Shown here: positions 7,526 to 16,496 of the stretch, in pieces
Layout: each line of letters opens with the position of its first letter
How positions within the stretch are numbered: position 1 is the first letter of the stretch
The notes under the pieces: model-generated
What the model saw: only the letters and a program-made list of their open reading frames with translations
Databases searched by the model: none
Told to the model about the DNA's origin: nothing
NCBI GenBank assembly: GCA_050008715.1
Contig: JBEKMC010000018.1
Location: forward strand, 1-37,108
Length of the DNA: 37,108 nucleotides
Source: JAKACA01 sp050008715
GTDB taxonomy: Bacteria; Actinomycetota; Acidimicrobiia; Acidimicrobiales; Bog-793
Direction: 5' to 3'
Position numbers and translations under genes: made by a program

Positions 7526-9139
7526 CTAGGTGCCCGGGATACGTTCGGCCATCCGCTCATGCGGCTTGCGGTCGCGCCGGTAGGTGGCCAAGAACTCTCG
7601 GTACAGGCTGTCGTACAGCGCGTGATTCGAGGGGTCGGGTTCGAAGCGTCCCGCAGTCGGTATCCGGTCGCACATCTCTTCAAACGTGACGCTCTTCAAA
7701 GCCGTCGCCGCCAGCATCCCCGCCCCTCGGGCGTTGGCGTTCACCGGATCGGTCACGACTTCGATTGTCCGGTTGAGGACGTCGGCGTAGATCTGGCTCC
7801 AAGCTCTCGAACGGGCGCCGCCACCGATGAAGCGGATGGGGTCCAAGCGCCGACGTGTGAACCGCTCGACCGCCTCCAGCAGCCAACGCGAGTTCAGCGC
7901 GACACCCTCGAACACCGCTCGGATGAGGTCTGCGCGTGTGGTCGACAACGACACGTGATGGAAGCCACCTCGAATCGAGGCGTTCTCCACCGGGGTCCGC
8001 TCACCGTAGAGCCACGGCGTGAACAGCACGGCACCGGCACCGGGCGCCGACGACGCAACGAGTCTGTCGAAGTTCCGGTAAGCCTCGGAGCGAGCGGCTG
8101 TCAGCGAGTCAGCCGGAATCAGATCGTCGTCAACGAGAAAGACTCCGTCCCGCAGGAACGTGAGGCAGGCCCCGGCCGCTTCCTGCTCGTTCGCCACGAA
8201 GTAGCGCCCAGGGATGGCCGAAGGCAGCGACGCGATGTTGTGCAACAAGTCGGTTTTCTTGAACGGCACGTGGCAAGTCAGCCACGAGGATGTTCCGACG
8301 TACAGGTGAGCCTGATAGTCGCCCGTCGCGCCAGAGCCGATCGCGGCGGACTGAACGTCGGGTGTGCCGACGACTACCGGGATGCCTTCGGGAACGCCGA
8401 GATCCGAGGCCGCCGATCGCGTCAGCGGGCCGAGGATCTCGTTGGCGGGCATGAGCTCGGGGAGCTTCTCTCGGGCCACTCCGACGGCTCGGAGCAACGC
8501 AGGGTCGTATCGGACTCGCAAGGGATCGCGATTGTCGGTGACCCAGTGGAGCGCGATGGAGTCGTAGGACGCCGCCGCCCGGCCCGTCAGCCGCAGGTTC
8601 AGGTAGTCCTTCGGTTCCAGGAACACCGCGGTGTCCCGATACGTGAGGGGCTCCTCCTCCCGCAGCCAGAGGATGTGAGCGATCGGGTCCTTCCCGCTCT
8701 TGCCAGGCGCGCCGCCCGTCAGACGGATCCAACGGAGAAGCTTCAATCCTCCGTACCCCTGGACGTTCATCAGCCCTCGGCTGACCCTGGCCACGTGCTC
8801 GGCTCCGCGTGTGTCCATCCAAATGATGGCGTTTCGAAGCGGCCTTCCTCCGCCGTCGACGGCCACCGTTCCCGACCATTGCGCGGTGGCGCACACGGCC
8901 TCCACAGACTCCACCGGCACGAGCCCTTGTTCGAGCAAGCGACGTGATACCCGACCGATGACCTCCCACCACTGATCGGGGTCCTGTTCGGCCCCACCGC
9001 CGGGAAGCAATGTCGGCGCGGTTTCTTCCTCCTCGTACGCGATGACCTCGCCTCCCGTGGATACAAGGGCGATCTTGCATGCCGACGTACCGAGGTCGAT
9101 GGCCAGGACGTGCTGGGACCGGGCGGCGCCTTCGCTCAT
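7526..9139 (-). CDS. FGGY-family carbohydrate kinase
   Basis: 537 aa. The N-terminal ATPase-fold motif HVLAIDLGTSACKIALV is followed by the FGGY family signatures: WMDTRGAE, VVGTPDVQSAAIGSG and the C-terminal FIGGGARSRAWSQIYADVLN. These enzymes phosphorylate sugars or polyols such as xylulose, glycerol or ribulose; the substrate is not readable here, though it looks closest to xylulokinase-like members. The ATG at 9139 is chosen because it follows the upstream MFS stop by one base (TGA-G-ATG), which implies translational coupling. The kinase and transporter probably form an uptake-and-trap pair. Confidence 0.85.
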   Translation of the reverse strand: MSEGAARSQHVLAIDLGTSACKIALVSTGGEVIAYEEEETAPTLLPGGGAEQDPDQWWEVIGRVSRRLLEQGLVPVESVEAVCATAQWSGTVAVDGGGRPLRNAIIWMDTRGAEHVARVSRGLMNVQGYGGLKLLRWIRLTGGAPGKSGKDPIAHILWLREEEPLTYRDTAVFLEPKDYLNLRLTGRAAASYDSIALHWVTDNRDPLRVRYDPALLRAVGVAREKLPELMPANEILGPLTRSAASDLGVPEGIPVVVGTPDVQSAAIGSGATGDYQAHLYVGTSSWLTCHVPFKKTDLLHNIASLPSAIPGRYFVANEQEAAGACLTFLRDGVFLVDDDLIPADSLTAARSEAYRNFDRLVASSAPGAGAVLFTPWLYGERTPVENASIRGGFHHVSLSTTRADLIRAVFEGVALNSRWLLEAVERFTRRRLDPIRFIGGGARSRAWSQIYADVLNRTIEVVTDPVNANARGAGMLAATALKSVTFEEMCDRIPTAGRFEPDPSNHALYDSLYREFLATYRRDRKPHERMAERIPGT

Positions 9140-9140
9140 C

Positions 9141-10388
9141 TCACACCGGTGTGTTCTCGGATGTCTCCGGTAGCTTGGCCGGCAGTCGCGTGGACAACAA
9201 GAGCCCGATGCAGGCGGCGATCGCCAGGGCCACCAACGCAAAGTCAGGCCTGGACATGAGTGCCTGCGTGGTGAGCGCCAGCACGACACCACCGAGGTTG
9301 CCGGCGAGCATGAGGAACCCCACGGCGCCTCCCTGACGTTCAGGTCCTGCGTGTAGCTCCGACCAGTCCAGCGTGACAGGCAGACTCGTCATCAGGACGA
9401 AACCCTCGACGAACAGCCATATCCCGATCCAGGCGAGTCCGTGAGTGGCAGCGATCGCCAGGAAACAAACAGCCGACAGCCCGGTCGCCACCGACAGCAT
9501 GGCTCGCCTGCGGTTCCTCGACGCGATGATGGGCGGCAGCAGGCCGGCCCCGAGGATGCCGGCGAAGGTCATCAGGGCGACGAGGTTGCCTGCCGCTGAA
9601 CCCTCGTGGAAGTGGTCGAGGATCGTCTCCAGCCAGGTGGCGACGGCGTTGTAGATGCCCATGCCGACGAACAGCAGGCCGGCGAGCACCCACATGAAGT
9701 GATCCCGCCTCAGCCAGCCGAGTGCCACGGACGTCGAGGGATTGTCCGGGTACGCGGCCGGGGTCCGAAGCGCCACCAGCATCCACACGGCAGCGATCAG
9801 CGCGGGCACGACCTGCACGGCGAGCAGCAACCGCAGGCCGCCGGCGTCGAACAGCGGCCCACCGGTGAGCATGGCGGCGAGGATGCCGAGAAACAGCGAC
9901 ACGCTGCCGATCGAGATCGCCGTGGCCCGCTCACCTGGAGGAAAGTGCTGGGCCGCGATCTTCGTGATCGCGTTCAGCACCAGCGGCTGCCCTGCTGCGA
10001 TGACGACCTGTCCGGACAGCTGTACCGCGAACGAGGTCGGCGCCGCCAGGCGGATGAGCGCTCCAGTTGCAGTGAGTGCTGCACCGGTCCCGAGCGCCCT
10101 CGCGAAGCTGCCGTCCAGCCATCGCCCGGTCGGCAGCCCGAGCATGATGTAGACGAACGGGAAGATGATGGCCAGGTCTCCCGTGGCGCCGCTCGAGACA
10201 TGCATCACTCGAGCGGTCTGCGTCGTGATCGGCGCGAATGTGAGCCACAGCAGCTGTGTGCTCCCGGCCAGAAGGCCATAGCCCGCCAAGATCATCCACC
10301 GACTCATGCCGGGGCGACGGCCGCCGGGGGGCGGCAGCTCCCGAGAGCGACCGTCCGAGCGGTGCTGGATCGACCGTGTCCGGCTCAT
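9141..10388 (-). CDS. MFS transporter coupled to the FGGY kinase
   Basis: 415 aa from ATG 10388; ATG 10307 would start directly at the first helix. About twelve hydrophobic helices are visible in two blocks split by a loop near TPAAYPDNPSTSVALGWLRR. The FPFVYIMLGLPTGRWLDGSF loop corresponds to the MFS motif between helices 2 and 3. The pattern resembles CynX/NimT-like or sugar-type MFS permeases, but the substrate is not evident. It lies 16 nt after the DUF3068 gene and 1 nt before the kinase gene, so the three are one operon. Transport of the kinase substrate is the simplest reading. Confidence 0.8.
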   Translation of the reverse strand: MSRTRSIQHRSDGRSRELPPPGGRRPGMSRWMILAGYGLLAGSTQLLWLTFAPITTQTARVMHVSSGATGDLAIIFPFVYIMLGLPTGRWLDGSFARALGTGAALTATGALIRLAAPTSFAVQLSGQVVIAAGQPLVLNAITKIAAQHFPPGERATAISIGSVSLFLGILAAMLTGGPLFDAGGLRLLLAVQVVPALIAAVWMLVALRTPAAYPDNPSTSVALGWLRRDHFMWVLAGLLFVGMGIYNAVATWLETILDHFHEGSAAGNLVALMTFAGILGAGLLPPIIASRNRRRAMLSVATGLSAVCFLAIAATHGLAWIGIWLFVEGFVLMTSLPVTLDWSELHAGPERQGGAVGFLMLAGNLGGVVLALTTQALMSRPDFALVALAIAACIGLLLSTRLPAKLPETSENTPV

Positions 10389-10404
10389 CACCGACGCCGC
10401 CCCG

Positions 10405-11604
10405 CTAGATCCCGAGCACTGTGGTCGACCGGGCGCGTTCTGGCCGCGGGCCCTCGCCGGGCCGGCGCCGCCGTAGCAACGCCGTGGCAACGAGCAAGAC
10501 GAACCCAACAGTCAGGGCCAGAAGCGGCAGCGTGGACCCGAGCAGGGTCAAAGCGGACGAGTCATTCCTCGCCTCGTGAATCGCTGACAGGAGCGTCTGC
10601 GGCGTGTCGGTGTAGACGAACTGTGACACGGTCGCGATCGGCACTGCGACTCCGAGCAGGTGCGCCGGCAACTCGACCGCCCGCGTCTCGGTGGCCCGCA
10701 GGTCCACGACGACTCCGTCGCGTGGCGCCACCCAGTACGTGAAGTTGGCGGAGTAGGTGTACGCGAGTGGAATTACGTTTGGGAGCTTCGCGAACGCGGA
10801 CCCGAGCCGCGCGATCTCCGTGGCCGGCAGGTGTAGCCGCCCCACGAGCGCCGGGACCTCGGCCTTGGGCAGGCCCCGTGGCAAAGAGGCCAGCTCTTGC
10901 GTGTCGGTGATCAACGCGGGCGGTGTCGTCTGCTCGAAGACGTAGGTCTCGAAGCCGAGCGGGTAGCTCCGGGTTCCGGCCGGGGTGGCGACGGCAACGG
11001 TCGTCGCGGTGCCCGCGAAACGAAGTCTGGTCGTGGAGCCGGTGTCTTGTACCCAGCCGGTGTAGTCCTGCCGCGCCGTGCCGATCGGGAAGCTGATCGT
11101 GAGCCCACGCGCTGCCGTGAGTCCCGGCATCGAGATCGACGCCGTCGGGGCGAGCGTTGTTCGGTCCACCACGTAGCGGTTGTCGAGTCCCGGGAGCGAC
11201 TTTCCCGCCGCGCTCCCGGTCACTCGGTAATCGACAACGGCCGCAGAGCCGTTTGCTTTCAGCACCCTGACGGTCTCTTTGATCTGCAAGGGAAGATCAC
11301 GAAGGAGCAACGGCGCCGTAGAACCTGGCGCCAGGGCAGCCTGGTTGAGCAGCACTCGGGCTGTCCCCTGGTAGACGTTCGTCGTATTCGTGTCGGCCGG
11401 CAGCTTGGAGGCTGCAGGCAGGACCGCGAACCGGACGACGCCCGCCGACGCGATGAGCAGGACCCCGAGAAGCAGCAACGCAATACGTATGCGATACCTG
11501 CGGTGCGCTGCACGCGTCCCTTGTGCTTGCCTCCGGCGCCGTTGCCGGGCACCCTCTAGTTCGTCAATCGATTCTTGACGGGCCTCCCTCAGCAAGATAG
11601 CCAT
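10405..11604 (-). CDS. DUF3068 / PorA-family-like membrane protein
   Basis: 399 aa. An N-terminal coiled, Arg-rich cytoplasmic stretch (about 1-38) is followed by a membrane segment (IRIALLLLGVLLIASAGVV), a large outside domain, and a second membrane segment near the C-terminus (LLALTVGFVLLVATALL) with a basic tail. The sequence LDNRYVVDRTTLAP and the YPLGFETYVFEQT region fit DUF3068, which databases label porin PorA family in actinobacteria. The biochemical role is not established. A good ribosome site (GAGGGAG) precedes ATG 11604. As first gene of the DUF3068-MFS-kinase operon it may take part in envelope passage of the same substrate; that is inference. Confidence 0.7.
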   Translation of the reverse strand: MAILLREARQESIDELEGARQRRRRQAQGTRAAHRRYRIRIALLLLGVLLIASAGVVRFAVLPAASKLPADTNTTNVYQGTARVLLNQAALAPGSTAPLLLRDLPLQIKETVRVLKANGSAAVVDYRVTGSAAGKSLPGLDNRYVVDRTTLAPTASISMPGLTAARGLTISFPIGTARQDYTGWVQDTGSTTRLRFAGTATTVAVATPAGTRSYPLGFETYVFEQTTPPALITDTQELASLPRGLPKAEVPALVGRLHLPATEIARLGSAFAKLPNVIPLAYTYSANFTYWVAPRDGVVVDLRATETRAVELPAHLLGVAVPIATVSQFVYTDTPQTLLSAIHEARNDSSALTLLGSTLPLLALTVGFVLLVATALLRRRRPGEGPRPERARSTTVLGI

Positions 11605-11793
11605 GGCTCTCCCTCTCAGACATCTTGCTCCTCAATGCTCAGTTCGCTTCTTGCCACTCAGTGTCGGCCCGGGCTTGGGGAGCGCCAGAGTCTTTAGTCC
11701 ATTTCTGGACCTCGACGGCAAGATCTCCTTGCATCGACACCGGGCACTGCGCCGACCTGTACGCAATGCCGGAGGTCTTCACTGTGAAATCTT

Positions 11794-11816
11794 GACCAGC
11801 GGTTTGCCAGCTGGTC
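11794..11816. promoter_or_regulatory. 7-bp inverted repeat upstream of two divergent genes
   Basis: GACCAGC (11794-11800), a 9-nt centre, and GCTGGTC (11810-11816) form a perfect dyad in the 283-bp gap between the DUF3068 gene (start 11604) and the sigma-factor remnant (start 11888). It could be an operator or an RNA hairpin. No partner is identified. Confidence 0.3.
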
Positions 11817-11887
11817 CAACTTCTGCAGCCCGGACAGATTCCGCCCGTTGCCGGGACTAGAACGATTGTGAACAGTTTGGGGACAGC

Positions 11888-12280
11888 ATGACTCCGAGCG
11901 ATGCGACCGAAGACCAGGATCGTCACGAGCGGTCCGAGGCGCTCTACGCCAGGCAATTCCGGCCGGTCTTCCTTTACATTCACCGCCGGCTGGCGAACAG
12001 TGTGGACGTCCCTGACGTGGTGGTCGACGTGTTCACTGTCGCCTGGCGACATCTCGATGCGATCCCAGCCCAGCCAGAGGAGCGGCCGTGGCTGTTCGGA
12101 GTCGCCCGGCATGCCGTCATGCATCAGGATCGCGGCGACTTCCGGCGCCGTCGGCTCGTGAGGCGACTGGACCGCGGGCAACTCCGCCCTGGCCCCGAAT
12201 CTGACGAGATCAACGGGTTCGTACGAGGCGCCCTCGAGCAACTGCACCCTTCGGACCAAGAGCTGCTTCGGCTCGTGTTT
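11888..12280 (+). pseudogene. ECF sigma factor, truncated within domain 4
   Basis: The first ~131 residues form an ECF sigma factor. The domain 2 region is seen in LYARQFRPVFLYIHRRLA, VPDVVVDVFTVAWRHLD and RPWLFGVARHAVMHQ. The start of domain 4 (ALEQLHPSDQELLRLVF) is present, but the helix-turn-helix that reads the -35 box is absent. After 12280 the frame runs into Arg/Ser-rich non-family sequence until 12487. The other frame from about 12280 encodes the end of a different protein. The ribosome site GGGGA before ATG 11888 is intact. Without the region 4.2 helix the product should not direct normal promoter recognition. A deletion is the simplest cause; assembly error is possible. Confidence 0.7.
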
Positions 12281-12636
12281 TCGGAGCTGTCGAGACGATC
12301 AACGGACAAGACGTCGTGCCGGTTCGAGAGTCCAACACGGAGGAAGGCCCGTCGCCGAGTGGAGTCGGCCCCAGAACGCCCCCGCCGACCTTCGTCCAGG
12401 TCGACACGTTCTATATCGCCGCCTCAGGGACTCCGTACCCGATCGAGATGCAGCTCTCGGGAATCGGACCAGCGACCACAACCTTGACGTTCAGCCAGTG
12501 GAACAAGGGCGCGGCGCCAACTGTCCCCAAAGGCGCACAGCTGATTTCGGCGTTCGGCGTAGTAGGCAACACGTGGTATGCCCCAATGGTCGGGACGACG
12601 AGCACGGTCATCGGCCAGCGCTGCGGAGCGACCTGA
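12281..12636 (+). pseudogene. 3' remnant of a secreted or lipoprotein-like gene fused to the sigma remnant
   Basis: The frame from about 12280 to 12636 reads GAVETINGQDVVPVRES, then TFYIAASGTPYPIEMQLSG and LTFSQWNKGAAPTVPKGAQL. This resembles the C-terminal part of actinobacterial lipoproteins that fold like LppX/LprG, where a short NGQ strand and a GTPYP turn precede a TFSxWN strand. No start codon with a signal peptide exists; upstream bases belong to the sigma gene. A GTG at 12316 could start a 106-aa peptide, but it would lack the fold's first half. Inferred: a deletion removed the sigma 3' end and this gene's 5' part. Sigma genes often have a membrane-linked partner gene directly downstream. 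Confidence 0.5.
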
Positions 12637-12683
12637 GGCCGTGGAAAGAGCCCGGCCGGCGCTTCCGGTCGAAACCCGCCACA

Positions 12684-14426
12684 TCAGCTGATGTCTGGTC
12701 CCAGCTTGCCGGGTCCGTCAGCGGGGTCTTCCCCGATGTGCCCGGCAGCGATCGCCTTCGCCGCCGAGGCAGCCCTGACGTGACCCGTGACCGTCTGGAT
12801 GAACAGCTCCTTGTGAAGCTTGAAGAGCGAGGCGTCGCAGACGGTCGTCACCGATGCCTGCCGGGGGATGTCACGGATCAAGGCGATCTCGCCGAATCCG
12901 TCACCTCTCGACACTGTTTGCAGAAGAAGGCCATCGCGAGTCACGGCAAGCTCACCATCGGCCACGGCGTAGTAGCAGTCGCCAGGCTCGCCTTCGGCGA
13001 TCACCACCGTTCCGCTCCTGGCCGCAACGGGCTCGAGCTCCCGGGCGATGCCCTCGAGGCAGGGCGCGGGCAGCGCGGCGAAGATGGAGATGGAACGCAG
13101 GAGTTGTATCTCCACTTGAGGAATCGTGGCGGACGCATCGATCTTCCGTAGCTGACGCCAGAGCCCGCCGATGAGAACGAACGCGATGACTGCGGGCCCG
13201 AACAGTGCCGCCTTCAGGCCGCCGATCGCGAGGGCGACGCGGACGAGGATGGCGCCGAGGGCGAGACCCAAGTCCATCAGGGCTTCGAGGATCGAGAATG
13301 AGCCAGCAATCGCATCAGCGGGCGCCGATCTCTGCAGCAGCGTCCGGCCGGTGACATCGAAGACGGCCCCCGCAAGCCCAACAGTGCCGATGAGGAGAAT
13401 GACCGGCGCGACTCGGGGGACGGCGGCGATGATCGCGAGGGCGGCCACCGCGACCGTGATGGCGACAACGAACGTGTTGGCGAGATGGCGCCGACCGACG
13501 AGGAAGGCGGTGACGAAGCCCGCGAGGAGCGCCCCACCCCCCAGTGCCGCGTTGAGGAAGCCGGCACCGCCCGACGACATGTGCAGGAAGCTCGCGGCGA
13601 GAATGACACAGAGCAGGTCGAGGGCGCCGATGAGCGTGAAATAGAAGGTGTGCAATGTCAAGAGGACCCTGATCTGTGGGTTGCGCAACGCCACCGCCAG
13701 GTTGGCGCGTGCCCCTGCACGAATCGAAGCGAGAGCACTCCATGTGCCCGACGCCAGAGCATCTCCAGCGCCGTCGCGGTCGTCGTCGCGTACATCTGCC
13801 GCGTGCTCAGGCAAGATGGCGGCGGCAGGTCCGGTCACGCGGGCTACCAGCAACATGGACACGGCTGTCATCCCGGCCGTGACGGCGATCGCCAGCGCCG
13901 GCCCCCGCCAGTAAAGGAGGATCCCCAATACTCCCGGACCCACGAGGGCGCCGGCTCCGTCGGTCCAACCGCTCATCACGTTCGCAGCAGTCAGCTCGTC
14001 GGCCGTTCGAACGATCGCCGGCAGGAGCGCCGCCTGCGACGGTCGCGTCACCGTGATCGCGAGCGAGGTGAGGGGTGCCAGAGCGAATACGACGACGACG
14101 GGCGCTCGGAGCCCGACGGCCGTCGCCACGACGGCCATCGACAACGCCTGGAGCGCGTATCCGACGAAGAGCACGCGGCTTGGGCGCCGGCGATCGGCCA
14201 GGGCGCCGAGGAACGGGCCAAGGGCGATGCTCGGGACAAGTTGAACGAGGGCCATGAGCATGCCGGCTGTCGCCCCGCCGTGGCCGTATGCGAAGACCAG
14301 CAGGGCGATCCAGATTCCGAACTCGGCCGTCCCGAACAGCGCGTAGGCGAAGCCGACCCGACGGAGCGTCGGGTTCTCGAATGCCGACCGGAACACCGAA
14401 GTAATGGCACGAACCCGCAAGAACAC
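12684..14426 (-). CDS. MFS transporter fused to a C-terminal cyclic-nucleotide-binding domain
   Basis: 580 aa from GTG 14426. Residues ~1-430 form an MFS permease of the exporter-like type, with the motif between helices 2 and 3 as GALADRRRPSRVLF. Residues ~440-560 form a cNMP-binding domain: LLRSISIFAALPAPCLEGIA is the entry helix, and FGEIALIRDIPRQASV is the phosphate-binding cassette with its Glu and the Arg before Gln-Ala. Both ligand residues are present, so binding of cAMP or cGMP is plausible. The domain order implies ligand-gated transport or membrane sensing; the substrate is unknown. The gene starts 34 nt after the beta-helix gene and is probably co-transcribed with it. Confidence 0.85.
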   Translation of the reverse strand: MFLRVRAITSVFRSAFENPTLRRVGFAYALFGTAEFGIWIALLVFAYGHGGATAGMLMALVQLVPSIALGPFLGALADRRRPSRVLFVGYALQALSMAVVATAVGLRAPVVVVFALAPLTSLAITVTRPSQAALLPAIVRTADELTAANVMSGWTDGAGALVGPGVLGILLYWRGPALAIAVTAGMTAVSMLLVARVTGPAAAILPEHAADVRDDDRDGAGDALASGTWSALASIRAGARANLAVALRNPQIRVLLTLHTFYFTLIGALDLLCVILAASFLHMSSGGAGFLNAALGGGALLAGFVTAFLVGRRHLANTFVVAITVAVAALAIIAAVPRVAPVILLIGTVGLAGAVFDVTGRTLLQRSAPADAIAGSFSILEALMDLGLALGAILVRVALAIGGLKAALFGPAVIAFVLIGGLWRQLRKIDASATIPQVEIQLLRSISIFAALPAPCLEGIARELEPVAARSGTVVIAEGEPGDCYYAVADGELAVTRDGLLLQTVSRGDGFGEIALIRDIPRQASVTTVCDASLFKLHKELFIQTVTGHVRAASAAKAIAAGHIGEDPADGPGKLGPDIS

Positions 14427-14460
14427 TGCTGGCGGCCCCGCTACTTCTGGCCGGTAGCGA

Positions 14461-16410
14461 TCAACTCTTCGGCGTGGTGCTCGCCGTCGCGGAAGGCGGC
14501 GAGCTGCCCTTGGCGTTGGCTGCGATCACGACACAGTAGTACTTGGTGCCGTTCTTGAGCCCCGTCACCTTGGCGGAGTCGACCTTCCCGCTGACGGTCG
14601 CCGACGCCTTTCCCTTGATGGACACCAGGTGCGTCTTCGAGCAATACGCACGATAGGCGGTGATGGCGAGCCCGCCATTGGACGACGGAGGGCTCCAGTG
14701 GAGGGTGAGCATCTTGTTGCCAGGCGCGGCCGCGACGTGTTGGACGACGGAGGGTACGCTCGTCTGGAACTCGTACGCCCCGGCATCACACGACGTCTGA
14801 CCGATTTCACCCGGCCGGTGTAGACCGCGCTCGTCGGTCGTGACCGTGCACGCCGCTTTCGGCACCTCTTCGTAGGCAGAGCTTCCTGGGGCGATGGCCA
14901 GTGTCTCGGATCCCTTCGACCCGTTGGGCGCGAGCGACGTGGCAAGACCAATCGTCTTGCTGTTGACCTTGCTCTCCGGACCGAATCCGCAGGTGTTGTC
15001 TGAGTCCACATTGTGGCCGCCGTCCGTGAGAGCGCCAGCCAGCGCCGAGCAAGGGCTGGCGTCAACGATCGAGTCGGAGATCGTCAGAGCATGGAAGCTG
15101 GCGATACCGCCGCCGACGGGCGCTGAGTCGCCCGACAGGGTGTCGTCGGTGAGCGTCGCCGAGGCCTCGTTGTAGATTCCGCCCCCTGAGGAGGTGGCGC
15201 TGTCGTGCCACAGTGTGTCGTCGACGAGAGAGGCCGTGCCGTAGTTCATGACCCCGCCTCCGTTCGGTGCGGTGTCGGACGAGAGCGTGTCGTCGGTGAG
15301 TGTGGCGGGGCCCTCGATGAAGACGCCACCACCGTCGGTGACGGCCTTGTCGCCCGACACCATGTCGTCCGTGAGCGTGAGCGTGCCCGTGTCGGAGTAG
15401 ATCCCGCCCCCGAAGAGGGACGCCGTGTCACTGGAGAACGTGTCGCCGGTGAGCGAGACGAGGCCGTTGTAGTTCTCCACGCCGCCACCATCGTCCGCCG
15501 CTGAGTCATTGGAGAACGTGTCGCCGGTGAGGGTGACGTGGCCGGTGTAGTTCTCCACGCCGCCGCCATAGTCCGCCGCGTCCTTCGTGAACGTGCTGTC
15601 GGTGAGCGTGGCAGTCTCGGTGTCGTTGTAGAGAGCACCCCCGCCCTCATTTGCGGGGTTACTGGAGAAGGTGTCATCCGTCCCGGTCACCTTGCCGTTG
15701 TTGAAGACGGCGTCGCCGTCGTAGCCGTAATCACCGGAAAACTCATCGTGATCGAGCGTCGCGGTCCCCTGGTTGTAGAGCGCCCCACCGCCTTCGCTCC
15801 CGGTGTCCTTTGAGAGCGTGTCGCCCGTGAGGGTGAGCGTGCCGGTGTTGTGGATGGCGCCGCCAAAGGTGCCCGAGTCGCCCGTGAGCGAGTCGTCGGT
15901 GAGACTGAGGGTGGCGCCATTCTCCACACCGCCACCCGGGTCACTAGTAGACACGCCGTTCACGATGGCGAGCCCGCTGATGATCACGACACCGAAGCTC
16001 ACGACCACGTCGGGGCTGCTGTCCTTCGTGCCGTCGAGCGTGGTGGTTGCCGCCCCGGCTCCCTTGATGGTGAGCGTCGGGTTCGACGTATCCCCGAAGA
16101 CGAGGTTCTCGTCGTAATGCGTCTTGGACGCGGCCACGTCGACGGTGACGTCGTCTCCGCTCAGCAGGCCGGCCGCCGTGATGCCGTCGGTGATCGTCTT
16201 GCAGGCCTTGGCCGCCGAGGTACAGCCCGTCGTCGCCGTGCCCGATTTGCTGACATACAGCGTGACGGCCGTAGTAGCCGAGGCGGCGGCAGGCGCCGTG
16301 GCGAGCAGCCCAAGCACGAGGGCGGCACCGGCGGCTGCCGCACCGCCACGGCGGAGGATGGCCGGCAACCACTCCCGAATCGTGACGTCAAGCCTGGTTC
16401 GCGTGTGCAT
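14461..16410 (-). CDS. Secreted parallel beta-helix protein with choice-of-anchor Q-like and FnIII domains
   Basis: 649 aa. ATG 16410 is chosen because GGGAGG lies 8 nt upstream; an ATG at 16464 has no such site. A signal peptide (AAAAGAALVLGLLATAPAAASA, shown here in part) covers about residues 24-45. A beta-helix follows, with about 12 coils of 24-26 aa at about 155-450, each with GGGxxN and TLTxDTxSxDxA. Then comes a region like choice-of-anchor Q domains (ERGLHRPGEIGQTSCDAGAYEF). The C-terminus (~555-649) is an FnIII-like domain (HVAAAPGNKMLTLHWSPPSS to YYCVVIAANAKGSSPP). There is no C-terminal anchor, so it is probably released or bound to the wall. Carbohydrate binding or adhesion is typical of such folds, but no catalytic residues are evident. 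Confidence 0.8.
   Translation of the reverse strand: MHTRTRLDVTIREWLPAILRRGGAAAAGAALVLGLLATAPAAASATTAVTLYVSKSGTATTGCTSAAKACKTITDGITAAGLLSGDDVTVDVAASKTHYDENLVFGDTSNPTLTIKGAGAATTTLDGTKDSSPDVVVSFGVVIISGLAIVNGVSTSDPGGGVENGATLSLTDDSLTGDSGTFGGAIHNTGTLTLTGDTLSKDTGSEGGGALYNQGTATLDHDEFSGDYGYDGDAVFNNGKVTGTDDTFSSNPANEGGGALYNDTETATLTDSTFTKDAADYGGGVENYTGHVTLTGDTFSNDSAADDGGGVENYNGLVSLTGDTFSSDTASLFGGGIYSDTGTLTLTDDMVSGDKAVTDGGGVFIEGPATLTDDTLSSDTAPNGGGVMNYGTASLVDDTLWHDSATSSGGGIYNEASATLTDDTLSGDSAPVGGGIASFHALTISDSIVDASPCSALAGALTDGGHNVDSDNTCGFGPESKVNSKTIGLATSLAPNGSKGSETLAIAPGSSAYEEVPKAACTVTTDERGLHRPGEIGQTSCDAGAYEFQTSVPSVVQHVAAAPGNKMLTLHWSPPSSNGGLAITAYRAYCSKTHLVSIKGKASATVSGKVDSAKVTGLKNGTKYYCVVIAANAKGSSPPSATASTTPKS
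15060..15945 (-). repeat. About 12 tandem 24-26-codon beta-helix repeats
   Basis: Repeats begin with GGG(V/I)xN and continue as xTLTxDTxSxDxA, with unit lengths of 24, 25 or 26 codons. The two units encoding GGGVENYTGHVTLTGDTFSN and GGGVENYNGLVSLTGDTFSS are near duplicates at the protein level, which suggests recent unit duplication. The fourth unit has lost its Gly triplet (DAVFNNGKVTGTDDTF). The DNA repeats are coding and are not a CRISPR or a non-coding satellite. Confidence 0.75.
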
Positions 16411-16496
16411 GTTCTGTCCTCCCGCCATCGGACGTGTCCGAGGCAAGATAACACCGCGTTTCATTCGCGGGCGGCGGTACGGCTTGCGAGTGCTCT

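Noticed and set aside
11639..11870. Minus-strand peptide with fairly normal composition upstream of DUF3068
   Set aside because: It continues antisense through the sigma gene and has no clear start or ribosome site of its own; not enough to call a gene.
15060..15945. Repetitive DNA with regular periodicity
   Set aside because: It encodes beta-helix coils with variable unit length; there are no spacers or cas genes, so not CRISPR.
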